In this document: positions 8,568 through 16,668 of the stretch, in pieces
Layout: each line of letters opens with the position of its first letter
How positions within the stretch are numbered: position 1 is the stretch's first letter
Source of the DNA: Blautia schinkii DSM 10518
GTDB lineage: Bacteria > Bacillota > Clostridia > Lachnospirales > Lachnospiraceae
NCBI GenBank assembly: GCA_000702025.1
Contig: KL370852.1
Location: 43,472 to 107,471 of the forward strand
Direction: 5' to 3'
Length of the DNA: 64,000 nucleotides
The notes under the pieces: generated by a model
Seen by the model: the letters and a program-made list of their open reading frames with translations, nothing else
The model's database searches: none
What the model was told of the DNA's origin: nothing
Program-made: the position numbers and the translations under genes

Positions 8568-9512
8568 TTAAGCACTAAAATAAAACTGGAATTTCTCAAA
8601 CATATCACGGATGATAAACCGGTTGTCCACAGAATCATAAACCCGGATTTTGCGGTTTCCCGGCTTACTGAATTCGTAGTTTCCATCATCCGTAAGACTG
8701 CAGGGTGCTTCCTGCATATGAAAGTTTCCGAGTGTATTGTTCATCATCAGTCCCACACACACCGAATCCCCCAGTGACCACAATTCTCCTCCAAAAGAGG
8801 TAATTGCAGCCCCTTTCGACATTTCCGGTCCTCTGCTTCCGATTACCTTATCCGAAATTCCCCCGCTCACTTCCATGGTATGTTCCACCAGATATCTGCC
8901 AATGTCCCCATAGGGATACACCTGATTCAACAATTCAAAGAATCCAACTTTCATAGTGGTATAGACATTCATAGGTACCTGCCACAGTTCCAACTCTGAC
9001 TGAAACAATGTACGGGCCGCGTTTAAATCATTATTCTGATTAAACTCAAATCCTCCCTGCGGATATCCCCTGCCGCCAATCCAGATCACCACTATTTTTT
9101 CCGCTATTTTCGGTTCCAAAAGATATGCAGAAGCCACATTTGTTGCAGCCGCCTGCCCGCACACAAACAGCGGCCTTTCATCTTCCCGCATAGCCTCTTC
9201 GATAATAAAGCGGGCGCCTTCGCTGTCAACCGGCACCGATTCGTCTTTCATCGGAGCTTTTGCCCCGTGGAAAACGTTTACTTCATCTTTCAGCCCCATT
9301 AACTCTGTAATGCGCTGTATCTCCTCATAGCTTTTCTTCTCAGAATTTTCCTCATTATAATGCTCCGCAATAATTCCCCGCACATCAAATCTGGGTGTCA
9401 TGAGCATATGAGCGATGCAAAACTGGTCATCGCACTCGCAGTTACAGTCCGTATCCGCAATCACACGAATGGTTTTGTCTGTCGGAAATTCCAATGGTCT
9501 TTTTTTCAGCAT
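8568..9512 (-). CDS. Nucleoside-hydrolase-like protein
   Basis: Member of the nucleoside N-ribohydrolase fold family, 314 residues. The metal-binding start of the fold is visible as DTDCNCECDDQFCIAH near residue 20. This is longer than the classical DTDPGxDD and closer to the DTDxxNExDDQ variant seen in nucleoside-hydrolase-like (DUF1593-type) proteins. It is cytoplasmic, with no signal peptide. It is the last gene of the ABC-GH43 operon, and its start overlaps the GH43 stop by 7 bases. Classical members cleave ribosides. Its pairing with an arabinosidase/xylosidase-type enzyme and a pentose-type transporter suggests action on an imported ribo- or arabinoside, which is inference. Confidence 0.75.
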   Translation of the reverse strand: MLKKRPLEFPTDKTIRVIADTDCNCECDDQFCIAHMLMTPRFDVRGIIAEHYNEENSEKKSYEEIQRITELMGLKDEVNVFHGAKAPMKDESVPVDSEGARFIIEEAMREDERPLFVCGQAAATNVASAYLLEPKIAEKIVVIWIGGRGYPQGGFEFNQNNDLNAARTLFQSELELWQVPMNVYTTMKVGFFELLNQVYPYGDIGRYLVEHTMEVSGGISDKVIGSRGPEMSKGAAITSFGGELWSLGDSVCVGLMMNNTLGNFHMQEAPCSLTDDGNYEFSKPGNRKIRVYDSVDNRFIIRDMFEKFQFYFSA

Positions 9513-10954
9513 ATCTCTTCCTCTTCCAGTATAAACGCCTGAAAATCTATACTACCGGTTCCTTCATAAACAAACCACAAGGCAATAATCTGATCCGACA
9601 ACTCTACGGCCGATGCGGACACCTCCTGCCAGAGTCCAGACGGCTTCACCGGAATTTCGGCAATACAGTCTCCCTGACAGTCCGTTTGTACGCGGAATAT
9701 ACCCGAACCATTCCCCCTTATAACTACCGCAATCCTCCGCAGAGCTTTTACGAAAAAATATTTATATCCCGCTTTTGCTCCGCTTCGCATATTGGTTATG
9801 TACTGACACTGTTCATCCTCTTTATCCTGCGTGATAAAGGGATGTTCCTCGGAAATCTGTGTGTTTGCCAAATATGGAGCGGCTCCGGTGCCGCTCATCA
9901 GGCCGCACGCGATTCCTGCCGGATACCTGCCATTCCCCGGAAGAGGTCCCTGGTTCAGTCCACAAGAAGTCATTTCCACCTGTGGAATACTTCCATCTTC
10001 ACATATTGTGATTTTTTCTGCGCAGCCCTGCCGAGAGTAAGGGTTTCCGTTGGTCTGCCTATGATAAAATATATACCACTGCTCCCGGATTTTTTCAATA
10101 CTTCCGTGATTCGTACCTGTATAATTTAGAGGTTCCCTGCGTCCTTCGTAGCCAATATCTCCGTTGGAAATCAGTACCCCACCGTACCGGAAGTCTCTAT
10201 CTGGATACCGGGAAACAGCATAACACAATTCATGCCCGTTTTCTGAGGAGTAGATGAAATAATAATCATCTCCGACTCTGCGTACAGATGCAGCTTCAAA
10301 AAAACCATGTCCCTCGAACTCTGTTCCGGCGGCCTGTCCGGCACACGGTAGAAATATGCAGGGGCCTTTTTTCACAGTCAGCATATCCCCTTCAAGCTCC
10401 GTCACCATAGCGCCCGGTGCCGTAGGCTTTGCAAAGGAAAAACGTTTGCTCATCTCGCCCTCCGGACGGAAGCCTGTGTAAAGAAAAACCTTTCCATTTT
10501 TCTCACACAAAACTCCGGGATCATACTGGAAATAATCATCCTCTTTGGTTCCCAGCACCGTGCCATCCGCATAATGGACATGTCCATAATATTCATAAGT
10601 CCCCGCCGGAGTATCGCACACCGCCACCCCGATAACCCCGGAAAAATCAAATGCATAATACAGATAGTATCTCCCATCCGGCCCCTGCTGCACATCAGGC
10701 GCAAAGAGCCTCCGACTCGCAGCATCCTCCAGATAGGCGTCCTGTTCTTTCCGATAAATCACGCCTTCATATTTCCAGTCAGTCAGATCATTTGTTGGTG
10801 CCGACCACCCTACGTAGTCATTTACACAAAAGGCATTCCCCCCGAACTGGTCATGACTTCCATATACATAGACTCTGTCTCCAAACACATGAGGCTCTCC
10901 GTCCGGTACATATTCATAGCTTGGCAAATACGGGTTAAATACCAGCTTGCTCAT
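9506..10954 (-). CDS. Glycoside hydrolase family 43 enzyme
   Basis: Five-bladed beta-propeller glycosidase, 482 residues. The probable catalytic base is in PDGEPHVFGDRVYVYGSHD near residue 18, the pKa-modulating Asp is in YDPGV near 145, and the catalytic acid Glu is in GHGFFEAASVRR near 220; GTNHGS carries the conserved His. A C-terminal beta-sandwich-like region of about 130 residues follows. Characterised relatives are arabinofuranosidases and xylosidases. There is no signal peptide, so it works in the cytoplasm on imported oligosaccharides. It sits between the ABC genes and the nucleoside-hydrolase-like gene in one operon. Confidence 0.9.
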   Translation of the reverse strand: MSKLVFNPYLPSYEYVPDGEPHVFGDRVYVYGSHDQFGGNAFCVNDYVGWSAPTNDLTDWKYEGVIYRKEQDAYLEDAASRRLFAPDVQQGPDGRYYLYYAFDFSGVIGVAVCDTPAGTYEYYGHVHYADGTVLGTKEDDYFQYDPGVLCEKNGKVFLYTGFRPEGEMSKRFSFAKPTAPGAMVTELEGDMLTVKKGPCIFLPCAGQAAGTEFEGHGFFEAASVRRVGDDYYFIYSSENGHELCYAVSRYPDRDFRYGGVLISNGDIGYEGRREPLNYTGTNHGSIEKIREQWYIFYHRQTNGNPYSRQGCAEKITICEDGSIPQVEMTSCGLNQGPLPGNGRYPAGIACGLMSGTGAAPYLANTQISEEHPFITQDKEDEQCQYITNMRSGAKAGYKYFFVKALRRIAVVIRGNGSGIFRVQTDCQGDCIAEIPVKPSGLWQEVSASAVELSDQIIALWFVYEGTGSIDFQAFILEEEEIC

Positions 10955-10988
10955 CTTTTATTCCTGCTTTCCTTCATTTATATTTCTG

Positions 10989-12503
10989 TTATTGGTCAGC
11001 AATAGCCGCTTTCATGATTGCGGACTGTGCTGCTTCATCATGGTCAAACTCACCGGTAATGCGCCCGTTGCTCAGAACCAGTATCCGGTCACTCATAGAA
11101 ATCAGCTCCGGCATATCCGAGGACACCATTATAATAGAAACCCCGGCACACGCAAGCTCATCCATGATTTTATAAAACTCCGCTTTTGCCCCAACATCAA
11201 TTCCCTTTGTAGGTTCATCTATAAAAAGAATTTGTGGATTTTTCATTAACCATTTGCCCAGCACAACCTTCTGCTGGTTTCCGCCGGATAGATTGACTAC
11301 CATCGTCTCCATGGACGGTGCTTTCACCTTCATCCTGCCAAAAATAGCTCCGGCTTTTTCGTCTTCCACACCTCTGTCAATAAAATATCTTTTTGGCAGA
11401 TCATACAAAGAGATCAGGCTTAAATTATGACGGATAGACATGGTCTGGATAAATCCTGTCCGCTTTCTCTCTTCTGTCACAAATCCGATTCCAGCTTTGA
11501 TGGCGTCCTTGGGGCTATTGATCGTCACCTCTTGTCCGTTAATCTTAACCTGCTTGGTAACTCCTTTTGTAAATTGCCCGAAAACAGCTCCCAGTGCCTC
11601 GCTCCTGCCTGCCCCGACCAAACCTCCGATTCCCAGGATTTCACCCCTTTTCAGAGAAAAACTGATGTCGTCCACAATATTCCGGTTATCAATTGTAGGG
11701 TGGGGTACTGAAAGATGATTTACCACAAGTACCGTTTCTCCAATCTTATGGCTGCTTTTCACGTACATATTCTCAACTTTTCTGCCAATCATCCCTTCTA
11801 CCAGGGAATTCTGATCAAAATCGCCGATATTTCCTGTTGTGATCACGTTTCCGTCCCGGATGATAGTCACCCGGTCACAGATTCGGAAAATCTCCTCCAG
11901 CTTATGAGAAATATAAATGCACGCCACTCCGTCACTTCTAAGTCTTTCCAGGAAATTCATAAGAATATCCACCTCTGAATCTGTCAGAGCTGTCGTAGGC
12001 TCATCAAATACAATGATTCTGGGATTTACTGCAATCGCACGCACGATAGACATCAGCTGCAGCTGTCCGCTGTTCAGTGATCCTGCCAATGTTTTAGGAG
12101 TGACCTCAAGGCCGAGTTGGTCCAGAAGCTCCTGCGTTTTTGTATACAGCATTTTGTAATCTACTACATGGCTGCCCGGAAGATTTCCCACAAAAATATT
12201 CTCCGCCACACTTGCCTCATACATGGCGTTCACTTCCTGATAGACCATTTCAATGCCGACCTTTTTAGCGTCAGCCACGGATGTAAAGGTTTGCTTCTTG
12301 CCGTCAATCCAAATTTCGCCTTCGTATTCTTTGTTTGTATAGCTACCGCTCAGCACCTTCATCAGTGTAGATTTACCGGCGCCGTTTTCTCCTACAATAC
12401 CAAGGATTTCACCTTTTTTCACATCAATGGAAACATCATTTAACGCAATCACACCGGGAAATTTCTTGGTCACATGCTTCATTTCTAGAATTGTATCACC
12501 CAT
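10989..12503 (-). CDS. Sugar ABC transporter ATPase, tandem-domain (RbsA/MglA type)
   Basis: Duplicated ATPase of a carbohydrate-uptake family 2 importer, 504 residues. Domain 1 has Walker A GENGAGKST, the signature LNSGQLQLMSIVRAI and Walker B IIVFDEPTTALT. Domain 2 has the usual degenerate Walker A (GGLVGAGRSE) with LSGGNQQKVVLGKWL and ILFIDEPTKGIDVGAK. AGGAGGAA precedes the ATG. It partners with the RbsC-like permease (15 bases upstream) and the RbsB-like binding protein. The ligand is probably a pentose or pentoside, judging from the neighbouring GH43. Confidence 0.93.
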   Translation of the reverse strand: MGDTILEMKHVTKKFPGVIALNDVSIDVKKGEILGIVGENGAGKSTLMKVLSGSYTNKEYEGEIWIDGKKQTFTSVADAKKVGIEMVYQEVNAMYEASVAENIFVGNLPGSHVVDYKMLYTKTQELLDQLGLEVTPKTLAGSLNSGQLQLMSIVRAIAVNPRIIVFDEPTTALTDSEVDILMNFLERLRSDGVACIYISHKLEEIFRICDRVTIIRDGNVITTGNIGDFDQNSLVEGMIGRKVENMYVKSSHKIGETVLVVNHLSVPHPTIDNRNIVDDISFSLKRGEILGIGGLVGAGRSEALGAVFGQFTKGVTKQVKINGQEVTINSPKDAIKAGIGFVTEERKRTGFIQTMSIRHNLSLISLYDLPKRYFIDRGVEDEKAGAIFGRMKVKAPSMETMVVNLSGGNQQKVVLGKWLMKNPQILFIDEPTKGIDVGAKAEFYKIMDELACAGVSIIMVSSDMPELISMSDRILVLSNGRITGEFDHDEAAQSAIMKAAIADQ

Positions 12504-12518
12504 TGATTTCCTCCTGCA

Positions 12519-13487
12519 TCAGGCTTTCGCCAGTTTGCTGCGTTTAAAAATATCGATAAACAATGCAACGATCAGAATCGCGCCATATACAACATTCTGC
12601 CAGGTTGTAGGAACCCCCATAACCAGCAACGCATTGGTAATGGTTGCAAACAAAATACAGCCAAGTATAGAACCTGTCACTGTACCGGTACCGCCGCGGA
12701 GACTTGTTCCACCGATGATACAGGAAGCAAGGATTGTAAGCTCTGTACCGCTCCCCGCCGTAAGCTGTGCACTTGCAAATCTTGAACAATGCAGACATCC
12801 TGCAACAGCCGCAAAAATCCCTACCAGAATAAACAGCTCGGAGTGTCTTCTTTTTACATCGATACCGGCAAGATTAGCAGTTTCGGGATTTCCGCCGACT
12901 GCCAGTGTGGAACGGCCGTATTTTGTTCTGCTTAAAATAAGCTGTCCGATCACTCCGATGATCAATGCATAAACAATTGTAATCCAAATACTCCCGCCAA
13001 TCCTGGTTTTTGCAATTGTCTGGAATGCATCGGAAATCCCGCTGACAGGATTATTATTAGTTAGTACAGAAGCAATTCCCTTTACTACGTAAGAGGTTGC
13101 CATTGTTGCAATAAATCCCGGCATATCGAATTTTTCTACTAAAATACTGTTTGCAAAACCAACAAGCGCTCCTACCACAAGAGCAAGCAGAATGGAAAAT
13201 ACCAAAGGCACACCGTTAGTTTCTGCCAATGCAGCGACCAGACCACCAAGTGTGGTAGTTGCGGCTATGGATAGATCCATTCTTCCCGATGCCATCAAAA
13301 ACGTAAGTGGAACTGCAATCATGGCATTAAAGCTGGAAGTTCTTAATACATCAAGAATATTACTCATCCTCAAGAATGAAGGGTTTACCAGCATAGCAAC
13401 AATGATTAGTACCAGCAGTGGAAGGATAACGCTGATTTCTTTTATTTGGAGCAGATTTTTCACTTGAAATTTTTTGTTTTTTTCCAT
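12519..13487 (-). CDS. Sugar ABC transporter permease (RbsC type)
   Basis: Membrane channel of the importer, 322 residues with eight to ten helices and the family motif GGTSLRGGTGTVTGSILGC near residue 255. Nothing is unusual in length or motifs. It lies between the binding-protein gene (48-base gap) and the ATPase gene (15-base gap), all minus strand. Confidence 0.92.
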   Translation of the reverse strand: MEKNKKFQVKNLLQIKEISVILPLLVLIIVAMLVNPSFLRMSNILDVLRTSSFNAMIAVPLTFLMASGRMDLSIAATTTLGGLVAALAETNGVPLVFSILLALVVGALVGFANSILVEKFDMPGFIATMATSYVVKGIASVLTNNNPVSGISDAFQTIAKTRIGGSIWITIVYALIIGVIGQLILSRTKYGRSTLAVGGNPETANLAGIDVKRRHSELFILVGIFAAVAGCLHCSRFASAQLTAGSGTELTILASCIIGGTSLRGGTGTVTGSILGCILFATITNALLVMGVPTTWQNVVYGAILIVALFIDIFKRSKLAKA

Positions 13488-13535
13488 GATTTTTTCCTTT
13501 ACTGGGTTCCTTTACTGAAATATCCTGTGTACAGT

Positions 13536-14498
13536 TTACTGTAATTCAATTCCGTTTTCTTTGCAGTAGCTTTCTACTTCATCCGGCATAACCCAGATTT
13601 TCTGAGCAGGATTGCTGTATTCATAATCTTCTCCATTAAGGATTTTCTGCGCTACATAACAGAAGTTTTTGCCGATTCCTACGGAGTCAACAGAAGAGGT
13701 TGCCATCAGATCGCCGTCAAGCACACGGTTAAACGCATCCGGTGTCAGTTCCAGACCGGTAGCAATAAATTCTCCCTTCAGCCCATTCTCAGACACAAAC
13801 TGCGCAGCGCCTAAAGCTCCGTACAAATCAGCGCATCCAACTGCATTCAGTTCCGGATTTGCCAGATACAGCGCGCTTAATTTATCCTGTGCGGTTGCTG
13901 CGTTACTATCTGTAGCTGCAATATCAATTTCATTAATTTTTCCATCGTAGTTTGCAGCTATACCTTCCGCAATGCCTTCCCTGTTTTTCAACTGTGACGC
14001 ATTGTCTGTGGTAGACATAAGCGTTACATAATTCACTTCCTCGTATCCCAGCTCGTTTGCAAATTTGGCAATCTGCTCTCCCTGGGAATAACCGCTGGCA
14101 TAGGAATCAATCCCTACAAATGCATCACAGTTCTCCTCTCCCACATCTGTAAGAGAAATGAGCTTAACGCCTTCTTCCTTTGCTCTTTTAATAATGTCAC
14201 CATACATATCAAGATCATTGATTTCCATACAGATCACATCATACCCCTGGGTCAGTGCGTTCTCTGCAAGCTGTACCATCTCAGAATCATTGCCCGCATT
14301 CTGTGGGGTCCAATAATCGCCTTCCCAGCCAAGTTCCTCACAGGCCGCTGTAAAGCCCTGTTCAATATTTCCCCAATAAGATCCTCCGCTCTGTACGCCT
14401 ATGGTGGCAATCTTCACCGTGTCGTCTGCAGAGACGGTCATTGCCGCTGCCGAAATCGTCATTGCTGCTGTTAATGTGATAATTACTGTTTTTTTCAT
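13536..14498 (-). CDS. Sugar ABC substrate-binding protein (RbsB type)
   Basis: Periplasmic-binding-protein-like domain 4 (type I fold), 320 residues. The signal peptide MKKTVIITLTAAMTISAAAM is cleaved near TVSADD. There is no lipobox cysteine, so the protein appears secreted rather than lipid-anchored. The ligand-domain start DTVKIATIGVQSGGSYW and the core GYDVICMEINDLD are typical. AGGAGGAAA precedes the ATG. It is the first gene of the operon, transcribed away from the divergent LacI regulator across a 415-base region with repeated candidate operators. Confidence 0.9.
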   Translation of the reverse strand: MKKTVIITLTAAMTISAAAMTVSADDTVKIATIGVQSGGSYWGNIEQGFTAACEELGWEGDYWTPQNAGNDSEMVQLAENALTQGYDVICMEINDLDMYGDIIKRAKEEGVKLISLTDVGEENCDAFVGIDSYASGYSQGEQIAKFANELGYEEVNYVTLMSTTDNASQLKNREGIAEGIAANYDGKINEIDIAATDSNAATAQDKLSALYLANPELNAVGCADLYGALGAAQFVSENGLKGEFIATGLELTPDAFNRVLDGDLMATSSVDSVGIGKNFCYVAQKILNGEDYEYSNPAQKIWVMPDEVESYCKENGIELQ

Positions 14499-14540
14499 TT
14501 TACTTTCCTCCTGGATTATGGTTTGTAAGTCGTGCTATTT

Positions 14541-14760
14541 GCCCGTGCACGAAATTTAATATTATCAAAATATTTTTTCGTCTCTTCGTGCCCGTTCACT
14601 ATGTGGTTTGATAATAACAATGTTTTAGTTTTATGTCAATATAATTATTAATTTTTAGCATTTTAAACATTATTTACTTGCATTTTTTATGCATATTTTA
14701 CATTTAATGCAAAACAAGTTGCATATATTCATTTTTCATTACGTGCCTTTTCGTGCCCGC
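14541..14760. promoter_or_regulatory. Three copies of a TTCGTGCMCG motif between the ABC operon and its LacI regulator
   Basis: The motif occurs at 14541-14554 (minus orientation, containing palindromic CGTGCACG), 14584-14594 and 14748-14760. All lie in the 415-base divergent spacer, which holds no gene and is otherwise AT-rich. LacI-family operators are short palindromes with a central CG, so these are plausible regulator sites. Binding is inferred. Confidence 0.5.
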
Positions 14761-14794
14761 ACCCGTTTTTATGTATTTTATTTGTGTTTTCGTA

Positions 14795-14823
14795 TTGACG
14801 CAGTACTAATATTTCACTATAAT
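14795..14823 (+). promoter_or_regulatory. Sigma-A type promoter of the LacI-family gene
   Basis: TTGACG (14795-14800), a 17-base spacer and TATAAT (14818-14823) form a near-consensus promoter about 90 bases before the regulator's start codon. Confidence 0.7.
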
Positions 14824-14913
14824 AGAGGATAAATACAGAGGATGCATACGATCTGTGGCTGTATGCGGTTGCACCATTTCCAAAGAATATAGAAACTTAC
14901 AGGAGGCTTTCAT

Positions 14914-15945
14914 ATGGCTACCATAAAACAAATTGCAGAAATTACAAACGTTTCAAGAGGCACCATAGACCGTGTACTCAATAACCGGGGAGGCGTGAGT
15001 CCCGAAACTGAGAGAAAGGTTCGGGCCGCTATGGAAGCATTAAATTATCTTCCGAACAAGGCTGGAAAAAACCTAGCTATCCGAAGGAAAAAGTTAAAAT
15101 TTGGATTCATACTTTTTTCACCCAACAGCTACAACCCCTTCTTTTCCGACGTCGAAGCAGGAATTCGCAAAAAAGCCCTGGAGCTGGAAGAATTCGGCGT
15201 AACTGTGGACATTCGTTTCACCTCTATCAATGAAACCGTAAGGCAATTAGAGCTTCTGGACTCTTTTGCCGCCAATGATTACAATGGCATTGCCATCGCT
15301 GCCCTGAACACTCCCCCTATCGCAGAAAAGATTAGGGAAATATCCTCTAAAGGGATTCCAATCGTCACAGCAAATACAGACATCCCCGATTCCGGACGTC
15401 TGGCTTATGTAGGAAGTAATTATTATCAATGCGGGCAAGTAGCTGCCAATTTAATGGGACTCATCACCGCCGGAAAAGCAAAAATCGGAATCATCAGTGG
15501 TTCCGAAAATATCATGTGCATCACCGAACGAAACGCCGGTTTTCAGAAATATTTGTCAGAAAATTACTCAGAATCGAAAATCGTCAGTATAACTGCCAAC
15601 AATTCCTATGACGAAGTGGAAAGTTACCTTATCACCAAAAAAATGCTGGGAGAAAACCCGGAAATTGATGCTCTGTACCTCTCTGCAGCAGGCGTACACG
15701 CTGCATGTAAAGCGGTGGGCGAGTGCGGACGAAAGATTACCGTAATATCCAACGACTGTACTCCCGCAACCCAAAAACTACTGGAGGAAAAAGTGATTGC
15801 CGCCACGATTGACCAGGAACCCGGCTATCAAGGAGCGAAACCTCTGGAAATTCTATTTGAAGCAGTCAACGGAAATACTTCCATTCAGGAATATTACTAT
15901 ACAGACGCAATCATTAAAATACGCAGCAATCTTTCTATTGAGTAG
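14914..15945 (+). CDS. LacI-family transcriptional regulator
   Basis: DNA-binding regulator, 343 residues. The N-terminal helix-turn-helix is TIKQIAEITNVSRGTIDRVL and the hinge region ends near residue 60. It is followed by a type I sugar-binding sensor domain of the same fold as the neighbouring RbsB-like protein. AGGAGG precedes the ATG. It is divergent from the ABC-GH43 operon and very probably controls it. The co-directional YczE-like gene starts 39 bases downstream and may share its transcript. The effector is presumably the imported sugar, but sequence alone does not name it. Confidence 0.92.
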   Translation: MATIKQIAEITNVSRGTIDRVLNNRGGVSPETERKVRAAMEALNYLPNKAGKNLAIRRKKLKFGFILFSPNSYNPFFSDVEAGIRKKALELEEFGVTVDIRFTSINETVRQLELLDSFAANDYNGIAIAALNTPPIAEKIREISSKGIPIVTANTDIPDSGRLAYVGSNYYQCGQVAANLMGLITAGKAKIGIISGSENIMCITERNAGFQKYLSENYSESKIVSITANNSYDEVESYLITKKMLGENPEIDALYLSAAGVHAACKAVGECGRKITVISNDCTPATQKLLEEKVIAATIDQEPGYQGAKPLEILFEAVNGNTSIQEYYYTDAIIKIRSNLSIE

Positions 15946-15984
15946 TACACCAAGCTCAATTAACAATACTGTGAAGGAGTTATC

Positions 15985-16668
15985 ATGAATATAGTACAAA
16001 AGTTTTTACGCTTTACTTTTTATATTATGGGTGCTGTACTTCTGGCCATTGGAATTACCTTAAGCACAAAAACTGGGCTTGGAGTGTCTCCAATCATCTC
16101 AGTGCCCTTTTCTATTGCAAGCATATGGAACCTAAATTTTGCCGCTATGACATTTATTGTCTATACACTTTTGGTAGGAATACAGATTTTGTTAAAATCA
16201 CCGCATTTTGCTCCTATTGATCTTTTGCAGATTCCTTTCAGTCTGGTTTTCAGCTTTTTTCTGAATATCTTTGAGAAGCTTTTCCGTATGGAATTTATAC
16301 ACCTGTGGCAGAACCTTATTCTGCTGCTCATTGCCATTATTCTTACCGGCATCGGAGCCGCCGTTATGGTGGATATGAAACTTACCCCTAACCCCGCCGA
16401 CGGTCTGGCCGCCACCGTCGGCGAAGTCACTCGCAAAGGCATGGGGTTTGGCAAAAACTTAATTGATTTTTCCAGTGTAGCTCTCAGTTGCATGATAGGT
16501 CTAGTGTTTTCCCAAAAGCTGGAGGGAATTGGAGTCGGTACTATCATTGCCATGATAGGTGTAGGACGGACAATCGCACTGTTTAATCATTTTTTTAAAG
16601 AGAAAATTGTTTTCATTGCTGGTCTGCAGGAATTTAGATGCACATCCTCATCTCTTCTCCACCCTTAA
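15985..16668 (+). CDS. YczE/YitT-family integral membrane protein
   Basis: A 227-residue protein with about five transmembrane helices. It begins with the family-like FYIMGAVLLAIGITLSTKTG and has a second conserved stretch, LTPNPADGLAATVGEVTRKG. The family (YczE/YyaS/YitT, DUF6198-like) has no established biochemical role. GAAGGAG precedes the ATG. Its 3' end overlaps the convergent GH95 gene by 35 bases, so the last dozen residues are read from antisense of that gene. Position after the LacI gene hints at a link to sugar uptake, but this is weak. Confidence 0.8.
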   Translation: MNIVQKFLRFTFYIMGAVLLAIGITLSTKTGLGVSPIISVPFSIASIWNLNFAAMTFIVYTLLVGIQILLKSPHFAPIDLLQIPFSLVFSFFLNIFEKLFRMEFIHLWQNLILLLIAIILTGIGAAVMVDMKLTPNPADGLAATVGEVTRKGMGFGKNLIDFSSVALSCMIGLVFSQKLEGIGVGTIIAMIGVGRTIALFNHFFKEKIVFIAGLQEFRCTSSSLLHP

